A stretch of DNA of 64,000 bases. It comes from Acanthaster planci. Lineage: Eukaryota > Echinodermata > Asteroidea > Valvatida > Acanthasteridae. The notes below the pieces were generated by a model that was given only the letters and a program-made list of their open reading frames with translations, did no database searches and was not told where the DNA came from. Where the stretch lies: positions 405,207-469,206 of the forward strand of contig NW_019091387.1 of the NCBI RefSeq assembly GCF_001949145.1. Direction: 5' to 3'. Each line of letters opens with the position of its first letter. The stretch's first letter is position 1. Made by a program: the position numbers and the translations under genes. This document shows, in pieces, positions 49,446 through 62,970 of this stretch.

Positions 49446-49502
49446 TGTACATGTACATGTACATGTATGGTACAGAAGTGGACTCTATACATGTACATGT
49501 AG
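49446..49502. repeat. ACATGT/GTACAT microsatellite
   Basis: TGTACATGTACATGTACATG and a second ATACATGTACATGTAG block. Similar shorter runs are scattered through the whole window. Confidence 0.8.
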
Positions 49503-52500
49503 TGGCATAACCTTATCTGCATGCTGATGTGCACATGCACAAATGCTCACTGTCCAACCACTTCACCTGTCAGATTTCTTCAAAAAGTGCGTTCGGCGGA
49601 CAATTCACCATCCCTGTTTTTTTTTCCACATTCAAAAAGTGCTTGGGGCTACTGTGCTCTGTGTGGGACTTGATCAAAATAAAGCACATGTACCTCAAGG
49701 CATTTGCCATTCGACCTGCTGTTCCAATGTCTGACCTTTCTTCCCCCCTGTCGGTCTCACCTTTTACATGGCCATAAATTTTGCCAAACACAATTTCCAC
49801 TAAAAACATGCCAGTAGTAGTCCTAGTTTAACTACATGTATACTCACATCCACTTCGCAACAGAATTCCCATAAGAGTGATATTCTGCACCGTTTCAACT
49901 CCTAACCATCTCGTAACTGTACAAATCACTAAACATAATGTACATGTACACAGTGGGAAAGATCTCACTCCTTCAGAAACTCAGCACACAATCAATAGAA
50001 GCATGTCCTGTTTACCTCCCTCCCTGCTCTGGCAAACAGCAGCCCAGAGTTAAGAGCTTAAGACCATTACAATACTGAAACACTCTCCACTTTCCAAGTA
50101 ACGGGCTGCCTGATAAAAAAAGAATAGGTGAGCACAAGGAAAAAAAATCCCCAGCGTAGTACATGACAAAGAGGCCATGGGATGATAGCCACATCACAAC
50201 ATCTTACTTGAACTACGTGTAATTCCTCAAGCAACATGTTTTCATTGATTAGTGCACTGGCAGAAAGCTCCCAGACTGCAAGAGTAAACAGCTTGTGTGT
50301 GAGTGGTATAAACAAGCAAGTTGTGAAGCAGGGACAGTTGAGTGGATCTTTAATCCCCAGATTAGCATCTCTGGCTAGTGGCTTCTATTTAATGGACAAT
50401 TGGACAGGGCCCCTTGTCAGACTTTTCTCTGAAGACCTAGGAAGGCACAGGAGAAATGTGCATGTGTGAACCAAGCCTCAGATATCAAATGCGCCTTTGG
50501 CAGAGAACCTTTCTTGGGCACTTCTGTTTTGTAACTGTGCGGGGGAAACCACCGATGGCATGTTCTTTGTATTAACTTGTTAACTTCTGGGGGGCTTCAG
50601 TGTCCATGCTGTACCATCCTTAAGCCCCTAAAATCCTCCCAAATCTCCCAGTGGATTTTGAAGGATTTCTGAGAATACCTTCCTCTGTAGATTACTAAAT
50701 CACAGTGAGATCACAGAAAGAAAGTATGCAGGTGCACTTGCATAACTCCAACTAACCTACATGTAGCTTTAAGGACAGCCAACATACATGATGTACATGT
50801 ACATGTATACATGCTGTACACATACTGTACCCATACTGGTGCATGTACCTAAATTTGCAATGGGGTTGAGTCCAAGAAAAAATTGCAAGACCTTGACCTG
50901 TGGATAAAAGTACAACCTCAAGTATCCTTCTGGCCATCCTTTCACACTTTTACATATGTACATGTACCTGTGTTGAACTCTCTCCCTCTCGCTTCTAGTG
51001 AAGATACAGTGGCTCTGATCTGGATCAGAAAACTGCACAGGTCCTGCGGGAGAGTTTTAATACTCTTTTCATTTGCCTTACGATTTCAAAACAAGCAGAT
51101 TCAGGAATTTTTCTTCCATATGTCACACAATGCCAGACGGGGGTAACATGACAAGGTGTACCGCGTCATCATTATTTTTCAACTGATAACAAACCAGTGA
51201 CTAATAACCCAAATACAGCCTTTAAGTTGACAAAAGCTTTCAGTGCCATTTCAAAATCCAGGAGCGCTCACAATGTGGTGGAAAAAATCCCACATTCTTG
51301 AGGCATTTTTGCAAGTTATTTCCTCATCAATGCCACAATACAAATGGGCCCCGGTGTGGGGAGGGGGATATACCAGGGTGTGAACTTTTCCAACAACTCA
51401 CTCTGAAAAATTTCCCACCAAGTTTTCCTCCTCCAACCAAAAAAAGGGCTCTGGCAGTTGTTCCTTCTGCCTGGCTGATTCAGGCACCCTTCCGGTTGAT
51501 CAATCACGATCACTGGCTATTCATAGATGCAAATGCAGCTGATTCATACCTGTGCAATGGCATTTGAGCTTGACACACTCAACAACGGCCAACTCAACCT
51601 TCCCAAACAATGCCGGCCGGCCGACAAAAAGTCAACGACTGCGTCAATAGGACAATCTCTAAACAAAACAAAACTGCAATTCATTTCTATTCCTTTCTTT
51701 CCAGAGATTCAAACAAGGTGAATAATTCACCAAACCACTCCAGGATCCACGAGCATCCATCTTGTCAAAACTGTTTGTGTTGACTATTGTTCCCCACCCA
51801 CGTGATTCAAAGTCGGGCCCACGTCGTTCAAAAGAGATCAAAGGTTCCAAAAATATATTGAAAAAACAATCCCGGAGACGGACAGGTAACTGTTGAAACC
51901 ATACCAAGCATTCTCTGAGTCTTAGGAACCCATTGTTTGATCAAGGGTGTAACCCCACAAAGGCTGCCTGCACCACACATGATGACACAGACAGAAAGAC
52001 AATGGTGGCATTGGGTGCCAACATGAAAGGTCAACATTTTTCAAGACTGCAGCTCCAGACGGACCCAACCAAAGTGCCTTCACACCTTCACATCCATCTC
52101 CAAGCAGCATCCCGAGCATTAACCCCCTAAAACACTTCAACATCCAGATTTTGGCAGTCGTAAATCCTGTAGTGCAATGGCACCATGCCTATCCATTGCT
52201 GAACACATTCCAAGCCTTAATCCAATTGTTCTTAACAACTTGCAGTAACTGTTCTAATCAAGCATCAAACCATTCTTTTTGACCTATGTCGCCATAACTC
52301 TTGGAGGAATCGGTATACATCAGTTAGCCTTATTTCAGTGCGTGTAGTTTATGATATGTGCAATTCAAACTTCTCCAGAACAATTTCCAGCATATTGAAG
52401 AGGACAATGCCTTCAGGGGGGGAGCATGTTATGCATGTTACACAACGATGTGGCTATTCAAGGTGTGAAGAAATTAAGCAAAACAATGCTCAAAAAAATA

Positions 52501-55500
52501 TTTTTCCAATCTGAAACTCTAACGTGACTTGAAAGTCACAAGAACTCTTGGCCAAAAATTGGCTTTACCATAATAAAGAAACAAAATCTCTTCTAGTAGT
52601 GACTGAAATACTTTCCTACAAATACCTGCACAACTACAGCCTGGGGTTTCCAACCACATGGTAACAGTATCTTTTTGTTACCACTTCAGTTGAAACTGCC
52701 GGTGAATTGTTCTTATCGCTGCAGGCAAAGCAAGGCCGGAAATGCGTGTATTGATTGACTCGTATTTATGATGTGTAAATACAGTACGGTATAAAAAAAA
52801 AATTGAAGCAACATTAAAACATCTGTTACCTCAGCATGGTTGAACAGTATCAGAAAGAATGGATTTTGTGCTAAGTATGCACTTCAAATCCTTTGTTGGA
52901 TATACAAAATATCCTACAGTTCACGTCTGTTCAGCTCAGTCACTGTACTGAAGGTTTGACCATGACGTCCCAATTTTTTTGTAAGTACATGTACTACATG
53001 CCACTCGCTGGATGTAGGCTCACAAAAGAAACGCTATTCATAAACAATTCAGTAAGTTCAAAAAATGAAACTTCCAACATCAGAGAGAGGCAGCCTGCCA
53101 CTTTTACATGGGATGAGACAATTTAATGGGAAACCAACATGTACATTTAGCTTAATGCAGTAACTCCATCTCTTACCTTTGAGATACATGTACGACTGTA
53201 AATTATAGCTCTATACAATCCACTTGACGACGGGGGAATAACGACTTCCGACTATTATCCACATTAGAAACGAATATTACACCAACAACGATGCTTTCTT
53301 CCATAGCTTATTTGCTTAATCATCCAAATCAGGTCAGTTGGCTGTTCTGGTTCCCACAACTGCACCAATGTTGTGCCAGACCGCCGATCACAGTTCTTTG
53401 CTGGTGGAAGTTTCAATTTTGAAACTGACTGGTTCCGTCGCGGAGGCACGGGCCGGCAGCGTACAATGGGCAAGAGAGGTCTGACAATGGAAGACACAGA
53501 CTGTGCTGAGTGGCGGTGTCCAATGATTGTGCCCAATGTGTACATATGATTAAGCGCTGTCCGGGTATGATGGGAGGGTTCATGGTACAGACCCGATTCA
53601 TACTCACACACTCAGCCCTCTAAACCCCGCCGTGCACGCTCGATGGCACAGCAACAATGTGGGCCCTTGCTTGCTATTGTCGGCACACATTAGCCAATCA
53701 AAATATGCCTTTCACAAGGGGGGAGCCTCTAGAGTGACAGCAAGTGTGGTTAGGGAGAACAGCTCAGGAGCCTGTGCGACAATTGGAAACAAAAGGACTC
53801 TACAGGAGAGAAAATTTAGAAAAAGAAGAAATAAAAGGGGAGTATTGATCCTCAAAAGGATTAAAAGACTACAGCTCTTCAAGAATGTCGGTGAATTGCC
53901 ATCATGGTGGCTTGAATGCAAAATCCAAATGCCAGTGAGCACGGAGAAGAATAAACACAGGCAGGCCCCCTGCGTCGCACATTTTGTCTCCTTTGTGGCG
54001 GCCGGCCTTGCAAAACACAGGATGTAGGGCGGCCCACAATGCAATCCCGATATGCAAATGAAACGACCCCAACATGCTGTGAAATGTTGACCAACAGATC
54101 GATACACAGAAATACAGATCTGCACAGTTCTTTTGTGTACACATACATGCACATGTACTGGCCACGTGTTGAATGTCCTTTCGCAGGGACTAATATTACC
54201 TAAACTGCACTTTGTGTGAAGTAAACCTGATCTTAAAATACATCCAGGACTATACATATACATGTATGCATATCTGGGTAACTTTATTAACGCCTTGCAG
54301 GAACGAAACAGTTGATTTGTACCAATGTGTTTGACGATATTTTTTAACATCCGGCTATATTGCTTTAGCAGCCACAATAATTATCCTGACAAAATTGCAT
54401 TCACTTCTCCGGTCTGTTATTCGTTGGACTTTAGTGGAAGGCAGTATCAGGATTCATGTGCGTCTACGAGATCACTGCGACCAACATTCATGTGTTTAGT
54501 TTATTGGCTTGCAAAGATTTGATCAGTTTTTTCTGTCTGACTGATGCAGGTTTGTTGAACTGATTTCTTCCCACAAAGCAAAGAGGTTTTACTGTAAAAA
54601 CAAAGATGAATATCATCAAAAAGCTTCCAAAACAGCAACCTAGCACATGTACTATATTACAGAGTACTGAAGTGAATAAGTCATATGCATTGTGTGTATG
54701 TAAAAGGTAGTGTGAAAGCCAGCGTGTGAAGCAACACATGCGTGACTCCATTTGTTTGCACTACAACTTCTGGTTAATGACATCACACTTCAGTGCTCTA
54801 TAAAACTGAGATTCTCTGTGAAAAAAAAACCCTGAAGTGCAAACTTGTTTGAAGCTGGCCTGGCTTTTGTTTTTATTCTGCATTTTAACCACACAGCCTG
54901 CCGCAGAAAACCCACCCAAGACGGTTGCAAAACGTCTGACAACACCTCTTACCTTACCTCTGCAGAACACTCCAGTAAAAAACAGAACTTGGTCGCAGCG
55001 TGGAGGTAGGAAAAGAAAATGGCCACTCTTAACAGATGTTCCGTTGGGAATGGGAAAGGGATAGTTTCAAAGAAGAAATATAATGAATCCATGCCTGACG
55101 GTCACTGCGATCGGTTACACTACTGGGGAATGGAAGGGAGGGGGGGGCGCTATGCAATAGGTCCACTTCCTCAATGGGGGGAAGGGCAGTCAATGAATCA
55201 CAGGAGGCCCATCCTCAGACAATTTATGACTTGAAATCTAATTTACTGATCCAGTACACTGGTGCACACAAGTTGCCAGGTCCCCATCCGACTGTACCCT
55301 GCTCAACTTGTACATTACTCATTTCCTCACCAAGTTTGCAAAACGTTAGGAGATAAAAGGGTGAAAATTGGTTTCCTTCACTTCAGAGATACGTACATGT
55401 AACTTGCTGGATGCACATGTAGATGGGGTGCTAAATGAAGCATCTGCACTATGCTCAATTCCATTCATTCCTCATCCAATGGACTGTTTCCAACATCAGA

Positions 55501-55601
55501 TCAAGGAATACATCTTTGCACACCTATCTGATTTAAACATTACTGAAGTTGATATAGGCATGTACATGTACATACAGCCTTGAAGTTCACATCAGGATTT
55601 T

Positions 55602-55761
55602 ATTTCATAGAGTTGCTCAAGTAATTCAGCAAGGCTTTTGTGCAGAGAAAAAAAATAAGCTGAAATCTAGTCACATGTAACTGATTTATGACCTTTCTTT
55701 TTCTGCTAAGAAAGTATTTTTCTCAGCTGAGCAAATTTTATCTCCAGCAACTCTTTGAAAC
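55602..55761. mobile_element. MITE-like inverted-repeat element, copy 2 (diverged)
   Basis: The left end TTTCATAGAGTTGCT (55603-55617) pairs with AGCAACTCTTTGAAA (55746-55760). It shares end sequence and the GAGCAAATTTT word with the element at 33047-33284. Non-coding. Confidence 0.6.
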
Positions 55762-56898
55762 AGGCAGCTCAAAACAGAAGAACTCTGGACACAACTTGAA
55801 CCAGGCTCCAGCCAAGAAATACATGTACTTGCCACCCAGATAACATTGGAACACTGCTGACCCCAAGGCTATTCACAGAGCAGGACCTCCACATACACGT
55901 ACATGACATACCGGCTAAACCCAGCTCAGCTTAGGTGTATTTGGCTTTCTTAATCCCGTGGCTCATCCAGTTATAACAAGCATTGGCCCACAGGTACTAG
56001 TAGGAAGGACCAGATTTAACACTACAACCCAGGGATTCTATTCATGGAACAAGGACCTACCTGCTTCTGAACTTGGGGAGAGGGACTGTGCACACAACAC
56101 CCATTGTGGATTCCGTGTCAAGTCTCTTCCATCTGTGGGGGATCTCCAAAGAACTCAACGTCCGGCCTGAGGACTGAGACCTTTTTTGTGACAGGTCAGC
56201 TGGCCTTGTTCTGGACCCCACTTGACCGCAGTTAACTAGCTCTATGACCCGTACCAAAGCCCCCTGTGAGGTTTTGTAATTTTGAGAAGTGGACTGTCAG
56301 CCACAGACAACATTTCCTGATAGGCGTTGTTAAAGTATCATAGTCCCGGTGCCATTACCAAGAAAAGAGCAAACAAATAAAACTGGGTTCACAACCTACT
56401 GTTTGAGTGATAGGCCCCCCCCCCAACGGTACACACAGGGCTACAAACTGGTGTGTGTGCGAGTGAGTGCTGTGGCAGGGTGGGGAGATAGGTGTTTGCA
56501 ATGTGTCTATTGAATCAAACTGTCATTCAAACTTGTTTTCGCATAACTTGTCCTTTTTACGAGTGCATGTGTAATTTCTGATTTGGGGGTAAACACATCT
56601 GACCACGCATTCCTCAAAACTCTGGATAAATCAGGCGTGGGCAGGCTGTCAGGGTTACCCAAGTTGGTAAACATTTACCAAAGTCATCATGGACCCACTG
56701 GATAGATTGCAAGTTTATTAACTTTTGATGAGTTCACTAACTGGCAGCGGCTGCACAAATCACTTTTCCTTGAAGTTGACCTCCAGGGTAAAGTCATTCA
56801 TGTACCAATTGGGCAGTTTTTTTGTTTTTGTTTTTTCTTGTATAAGATGGTCTGCTTCATGTGGAATTATGAAGTGAAACAAAGGTGGAACTAGTTAC

Positions 56899-56969
56899 CT
56901 CTGAGGGAATGAATCAACTGTGACATTTCTTTTCTATCTCTTCTCAGTGAGCCATAAGCCACACAAACT
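56899..56969 (-). other. Putative 5' leader exon of a shorter Shroom transcript
   Basis: From the predicted start at 56969 the leader runs 71 nt to a donor CAGAG|GTAACT at 56898. It contains a three-codon ORF (ATG at 56953-56955) and an ATG at 56924-56926. If spliced to the acceptor at 46360, the second ORF would end after 20 codons at TGA 46326-46328, overlapping the Met codon 46327-46329 in an ATGA configuration. This is inference from motifs and geometry only. Confidence 0.25.
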
Positions 56970-57056
56970 GAGAGCAAATTTGACAAGCTTTTAAATGCAC
57001 TTAAAGGCCGGACAATGGGTCGGTCATTGGCTCAAGGGAGGAGGACAAAGGCGGGG
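56965..57056 (-). promoter_or_regulatory. Candidate core promoter: GC box, CCAAT box, TATA-like box, initiator
   Basis: On the minus strand CCCCGCC (57050-57056), AGCCAAT (57026-57032), TTTAAAAG (56988-56995) and TCAGTTT (56965-56971) occur in this order. Taking the A of TCAGTTT (56969) as +1, the TATA-like box starts at -26, CCAAT near -61 and the GC box near -85. This is canonical spacing for an RNA polymerase II promoter. It points toward the Shroom exons 10 kb downstream. No transcript evidence is available. Confidence 0.4.
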
Positions 57057-60000
57057 AGGGAGGGGGACTGACCGCAAAGGGAGGTGACCGATTGACCCGA
57101 GTGCTCTGCACACACTCATCTTGAGTTCTTTGACGTTCCCTTGCGCTGCTTGCTTTGCAAAGAGAGCACAGCCTAAAACACACAGCCACACTTCTCAAAG
57201 TATTACGCTTTGTGCCAGGAGCTGTCGGCTTGCAAACTATTGCTAGCCACAACGGGGGAAAAAGTATAGGGACTTAAGAAGGTTAGACATGCAGACCAGC
57301 CATCAATGACGTGTCAGAGATGTTCGTTGGGGGGACTTGGTCAAGTAGGCGAGGATTTCGATGAAGGACCTCCAATCTGGTTAAGCTTTGAACACTTTTG
57401 GAGAGTACCCCGCATCAACATTCCAAGCCACTCTGTGCGTGAGGAGCTGTCTCCTTAAGATATTGCTTGAGGATCTCAAGGGTGGTGGTGGTGGGGGGTT
57501 CAAGCTTGCAACCCACGATGAAATTTTGATCCTGCTTCGTCATGATGGAGGTCAGCAATGCTTGGTGCACCCCATTGGTACAAGTGCCTGCTTTAGAGAC
57601 TGTGTTTAGAGATGACCACTCGGCCCCTCCACAAGAGGGGACTATTGGACAAATCTTCTCCAACGTCTCTCCAAAGATGCCGTGACAAAGTGCATTGCAC
57701 TTATAAGCCTGAGTGTGCAACTCCAATGAAACAAAATTGGGGGACCCAAGAAGTACAAATCTAAGCTGCTGAGAGTTCCAAGGAGACATCCCCTCCTCTC
57801 TCCCCTAAATTTTATCTTGAGATCATTCTTATGGCAAGTGCTGAGAACAAGCACCCATGCTCACTCCTGGGCTTGATGTTGTCTTATTTCCAAGTCCTCC
57901 CTTTCACAAGCTGAACAAAACCTCTTGCTGTGTGATGCTTAGTGCCTATTGTCGAGGGCAAGCCGTGAGAATTTGCAGCGGGCCGTGTTCACATTCAACG
58001 GGCCACTTCAGCGCACATGGCACACATTCGGGGCAACAATGACCAGGTTGGAATCCAGTCATGATATTTGTTAAAACGCTGCATATAATCTTGAGCAGTG
58101 AAATGAAAAGGGGAATTCACCTGTACATCAAATTGCTTCCTTTTGCTGCCCCGAAACCTTGATAAGAGGAAACTAGAAGGGAAAGAAGAAAGTACAGTGT
58201 GCCAATGGCGGAACTTTGGTAAAATTTTTCAAATGAATGCAGAATTGAGCATGAGTCTATTGTATCGGGTACATACAGGTATATACCTGCAGATGGCACA
58301 CACTCAGGTGATTTTTCTGCCTGAATAACTGCATGCCAACCGGTCAAACCTTCATGTAAATTTACCCAGGAGTACCAAAAGAGGCGATTGACCACACCGT
58401 ACACTGTCAAATTCAATGATGCAGTTCCACCTTCATCAATGAACATATCCACTTGGGAGGCGGGGGGGGGGAAAACTTCACTGGTTTAGCAAAAGGATGC
58501 AGCTCGGACCATGGATCTCAACAACAGAGATAAAAACCCAATGACAACGTTCAAACCTGGATGGATGGCTGATCAAACTGAATGTAGTAAATCGTATTTC
58601 TTTTTTTTTTTTTTAAATGTAAATTATCCTCCCTATTTTGAGTCTGCCCTCACTGTCCCAGACCAGGCCACCAAAAAACCAATCGTCGGAGATCGTCCCC
58701 CCTGCCCCTAAGAAACTGCCCCCCTCCCAATTAAAAAAAAAAAATTTATTGAAATAAACGTAAAAAAGGCTCTTTGGAAGATCCCATATTCAAATTGAGT
58801 GACCTCCTGTTACGTGCTTTGGAAACGATACTTCCGGAAATCGCAGAATACTCCCAAACATCAACAGGTATGGCCTCACACAAAATTCAATGGGAAATGC
58901 AGAAGATTTTCAGGAATAGGGAAGGTTAAGCCCTACCACTGTTACTTTGGAAACACAGGGATTTGACGCCCATTGAAAGTTTACAGACACTAAAACTGTC
59001 CTTCAATTCCTACAAAGTGGATGATTTTGGAAGATTCAGTAAAGATCCTGGTAAAACATGCAGAAAGAACTAGGGCTCGGTCTGTACATCTGGGTTGAGA
59101 ACAAGTCCTTCCTTTTCCCTTCAACTCCAATATTTATTCCATTTCTAAGAATAGTATTAGGTTACAATAGGCCTATGCTGTGTAACAATTCTGTTCCTCT
59201 TTTCTTTGTAAAGGCGAGGGATGACGAGGTGACAACCTCCTCAACAACACATCCCTGAATTCCTGAAGAGCATTCTCAACACAACAAATGCCTTACTGGG
59301 AAAACAACTAACTTCTCAAGCAAACCAAAACACTCGATATTCGGAAAAAACAAAATAATGGGCATTCCTCGCCCAAGGAGAATAGACAGCAGACAAGATA
59401 ACATGCGGAGGAATGCTGCGGCCAACCAGTCACGAAAAGCTACGGTAAACACTCGCAAAGTCCCAACGCTGGTATAAACCCGGTCAATATTTGCCATATA
59501 ACAAAAAATTGATTAGATGGCCATGCAAGCATAATATGCATGCAGGCATGCAACTGGGAGAGACTGGTAGAACGTAACTGGTAATCCACCTCCAAAATCA
59601 ACATGCACTGCTCTACATAACCCTTATCAAGAACTGTGCAAATATTTTTGTGGAGTCCAACAGTTAATGACAACATATTTTCACTATCAATGCATGCCGA
59701 CTTCTTTATGAATATCAAAAAAATTCCAGAGAATAAATTTCATTGAGTAAATCTCAACAAATTTCACATTAATCTCATTTTACATGTACTTGTCCAGGCT
59801 GAACGATATTTTAAGACCTTGTCATAGTTCCAAACCATTTGCTCAATGTGTCAGACATTTCTAAGAAAACTGGCAAACATATGCACATAATTTACTTTGA
59901 CTTTCATGAAAAAACGGACTTGAGGATTGCCCTAAAATTAAACTGCGTATATACATAGACATCTGCATGATGCATCCATTCATGAATAAGATGACCCTTC

Positions 60001-62896
60001 AAAAACATGAAAATTAACAAGCACCGATATCTGTCAATGTGTGCACATACTTATTGTAAACTTGGTAACTTGGCAACTAAGTAAGGGTGTACTTTCCACA
60101 TCTCTTACAAAAATTTGTAACTAAGCTTAGCTAAAACCAAGTGTATGTACTGGTAGATATAAGTCTACATGTAAATGCGGAGCGGAAAGTTGTGTGCTAC
60201 TAGGAAACATCACATGTAGTGTAGTTAAGCTTAAAATGGAATGCTTAAAAATCTTTCCATTACATTCCATTAATGTCTACCGGTAAATGTGATTAGGCAG
60301 TGGGGATTGGTAAACAGGACACTGCTAGAAACAATAACTTTTAAGACCTAATTCATATTGGTTCGGGGGGGAGGGTGCAAACAGCTCCTCATATTGTATG
60401 CTACACTTGCATCAATGGAAACAGACGGTGCCACTTCACAATATTGTTTACTGAGCATTTGTTTCAATAAACCAAAATCAAATCAGGCGTGAAAAAGACT
60501 TGTTTTTAACACCAGACACTTAATATTGGGGAACATGTACAGTAGTAAAAGTAGTTTCTGAAAAAAAAAAACAGCCCAGAAACCTTCCCCCCACTTTTTT
60601 GGGCAGAGCAAAGGGTGATATACATTACTTCATTCCAAATCCTTCATGCTCGAGTTCCTCCAAAGTCCAGCCGTTCCCTCTCCTCATTTATAACCTACGT
60701 AAGGAGACACCCGTGGCCCAAGCTCGGAGACCCCATGCAGGGCCCAGCCCAGGTGCTGGGGCGTTTGATCTCAACTAATGGACCGTTCACCTGCCTTCTA
60801 TTTCTAGTTCCACCAAGCGCAACCCGATATACACAGTGGCTATTTTTAAAAAAAAAAATGAGAGTGTTTCTTTTTTTTCGGGTGGATTTAAATCAAGACA
60901 ACAAAGGAGGTTGGGTTTCTTGATTTTTATCAGCTGACATTTGGATAGTCACGTACACCTTGTGACTTCCAGGGATGTGAATACACTGTAGTCTGGTTCA
61001 ATCAACAGACATCAAATTGCTGCATTGTTTGTCACAGATATGTTTTAAACAGGAGTCAGGGGACTACCAAGGACAACCCACAAACTGCATGCAGACTGAC
61101 AGCTTGGTTTCCTTCAATAGTTTGTGGCAAAATGAAAAACTGTTTCAATGAAAAGAACCAGGAGTCAACTGATTTGAATTCTCAACACTTCTCCAGTGTC
61201 TCCAATTACACGAACAAGAAAGTATCAGTAATTAATAAGTAGACACTTACAATTTAGTCTACTTTAAAATTCCTCAAAAATATTATCTAACAATTTCATC
61301 ACAGGCACTGACTGCAATGAAAGTTCAGTAAATATGCTGTCCAATATGCTTACATACATATAAATGTTGCACATTTCGGCTGCCCAAACCTATCCATGAG
61401 AAACCTTCTCATGTTTGCTCATGTGCCTGTGTACATAACCTCAGACAACCTTGCTCCAACAGCAGTCTATTCATGAGTAAAGTGTGTGCTCGGGCCATGT
61501 ACCTGCTGGCCTGACAAAGTACATAGCAACACACCAGTACAAGGACAAGTTGAGTACACATTCACATTGAAGACATTTTTTTTTTTGGCCTTTGGGACGG
61601 TGCGGTAATTTCCACCAAAATATTACCACAGGCCGAGTACGACATTTTTCTGAACTAAAGTCACTTTGGAATGTTTGCAAGAACGCGTGCAGTGGTTGTA
61701 CAATACACTTGGAGGAATCGGTGACAGTTCCCGGGACGCAGAAAAGTATTTACAATTCCTCACTTTGGAAAGGGCTTTCTGAGTAACTTGTGCTGTACCT
61801 AGACTGTAATGTGTGTGACTGGATCAGTGTGTTACTGGCAATCACTCATGACAAATGCAAGGCATTATGTTGCTGATATTGGTGTGATTTGAGATGTGCT
61901 GGAGCGGTGGATGGGTCGTGAGTGTTGACTCATATTGGCCTTCATCCGGTCTGATTTTCTGGCATTTCGAGAAGACCCTCAAAATCTAACTACTATTCTG
62001 AATTTTCAATGGAAATCTGTCACTTAAAAAGGTTCATGTTGTTGATTGGGCTTGAACAGTTTGGTTGGGTTAAACTGTTTGAAGGAGAAAAAAATTATCA
62101 GTTCCTGAGAAAAATGATCTACGGTATTTCTTGATTTATTTCATTTGATTACACTCTTCCATTGGCTGTTTAACCAAAAATTAAATAAATTCCAAAAAAT
62201 TTTTTTTGAAATTAAAGTTAAAAACATGTATATAAAAAAGTTGAAACGGCACAACAAAAAACATATGATTGGTGCAAAAAAAGAATATGCCTAAAAAGCC
62301 AGTGAATGGCAAGGTGGAACAGGTGACCAGCACCTGTACAGAGCCATTCTACCACATGACGCTCCCCCCCACAAAAACAAGCAAATATGAAGTGAAAAAG
62401 ACAGGTAGAAAATGAACAAAGAAAATAAGAAATCTGTTAACCATTGAAGGTGAAGTAAACTCCAAACACACTTTCTTCAGTTACAATATTTTTGAAAATT
62501 TAAATGCAATTAAGAGTGTTGCATACAGAAAAAAAAATCAGTATTCTCCTATATTCTGGCATTTACATGAATTCCTAAACCGGCTTTAGTGTAAATTTTT
62601 TATTTAATGGCAGCTTCCATACCCTATTCCCATGGTTACATATAGTACAAGCCTCCAGTAATGTTCTTTAATTGTCCTATTACTTCCACATGCCACCTTG
62701 TCCAACATGCACCAGACTGGGGCCAGACAAACACTTGAGGTCGTGACCCCTGGAGGCTTTGTCTGTCACCAGCCAATTAACTACAAATTCCACTCCATCC
62801 TGCTGGCACACTGTTTGGTCTGGTATCCAGGCCACTATTATGCTTTACCATTCAGTGTTCAGCCCGCAGGTCTCCATTATAATCAGGGCAAGACTT

Positions 62897-62970
62897 CCTG
62901 GAGCTTCCAAATGTAACCATAACAAAGAATTGACCTGGAGCTTCCAAATGTAACCATAACAAAGAATTGA
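62897..62970. repeat. Perfect tandem duplication of a 37-bp unit
   Basis: Positions 62897-62933 and 62934-62970 are identical 37-bp copies that begin CCTGGAGCTTCC and end AAAGAATTGA. The identity suggests a recent duplication or a small assembly artefact. Confidence 0.95.

Noticed and set aside
53264-53611. A 115-codon minus-strand frame considered as an upstream Shroom exon
   Set aside because: No PDZ pattern and no clear acceptor/donor pair in a phase that fits exon 46109-46360.
53712-54377. A 221-codon minus-strand open frame, the longest outside Shroom
   Set aside because: No domain or family pattern, hydrophobic low-complexity translation, a 131-codon plus-strand frame overlaps it, and no splice context fits Shroom.
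60680-60790. A GC-richer block with a TATAAAT word on the minus strand
   Set aside because: No initiator at proper spacing, no open exon with matching phase, and no PDZ similarity; too weak to call a promoter or exon.
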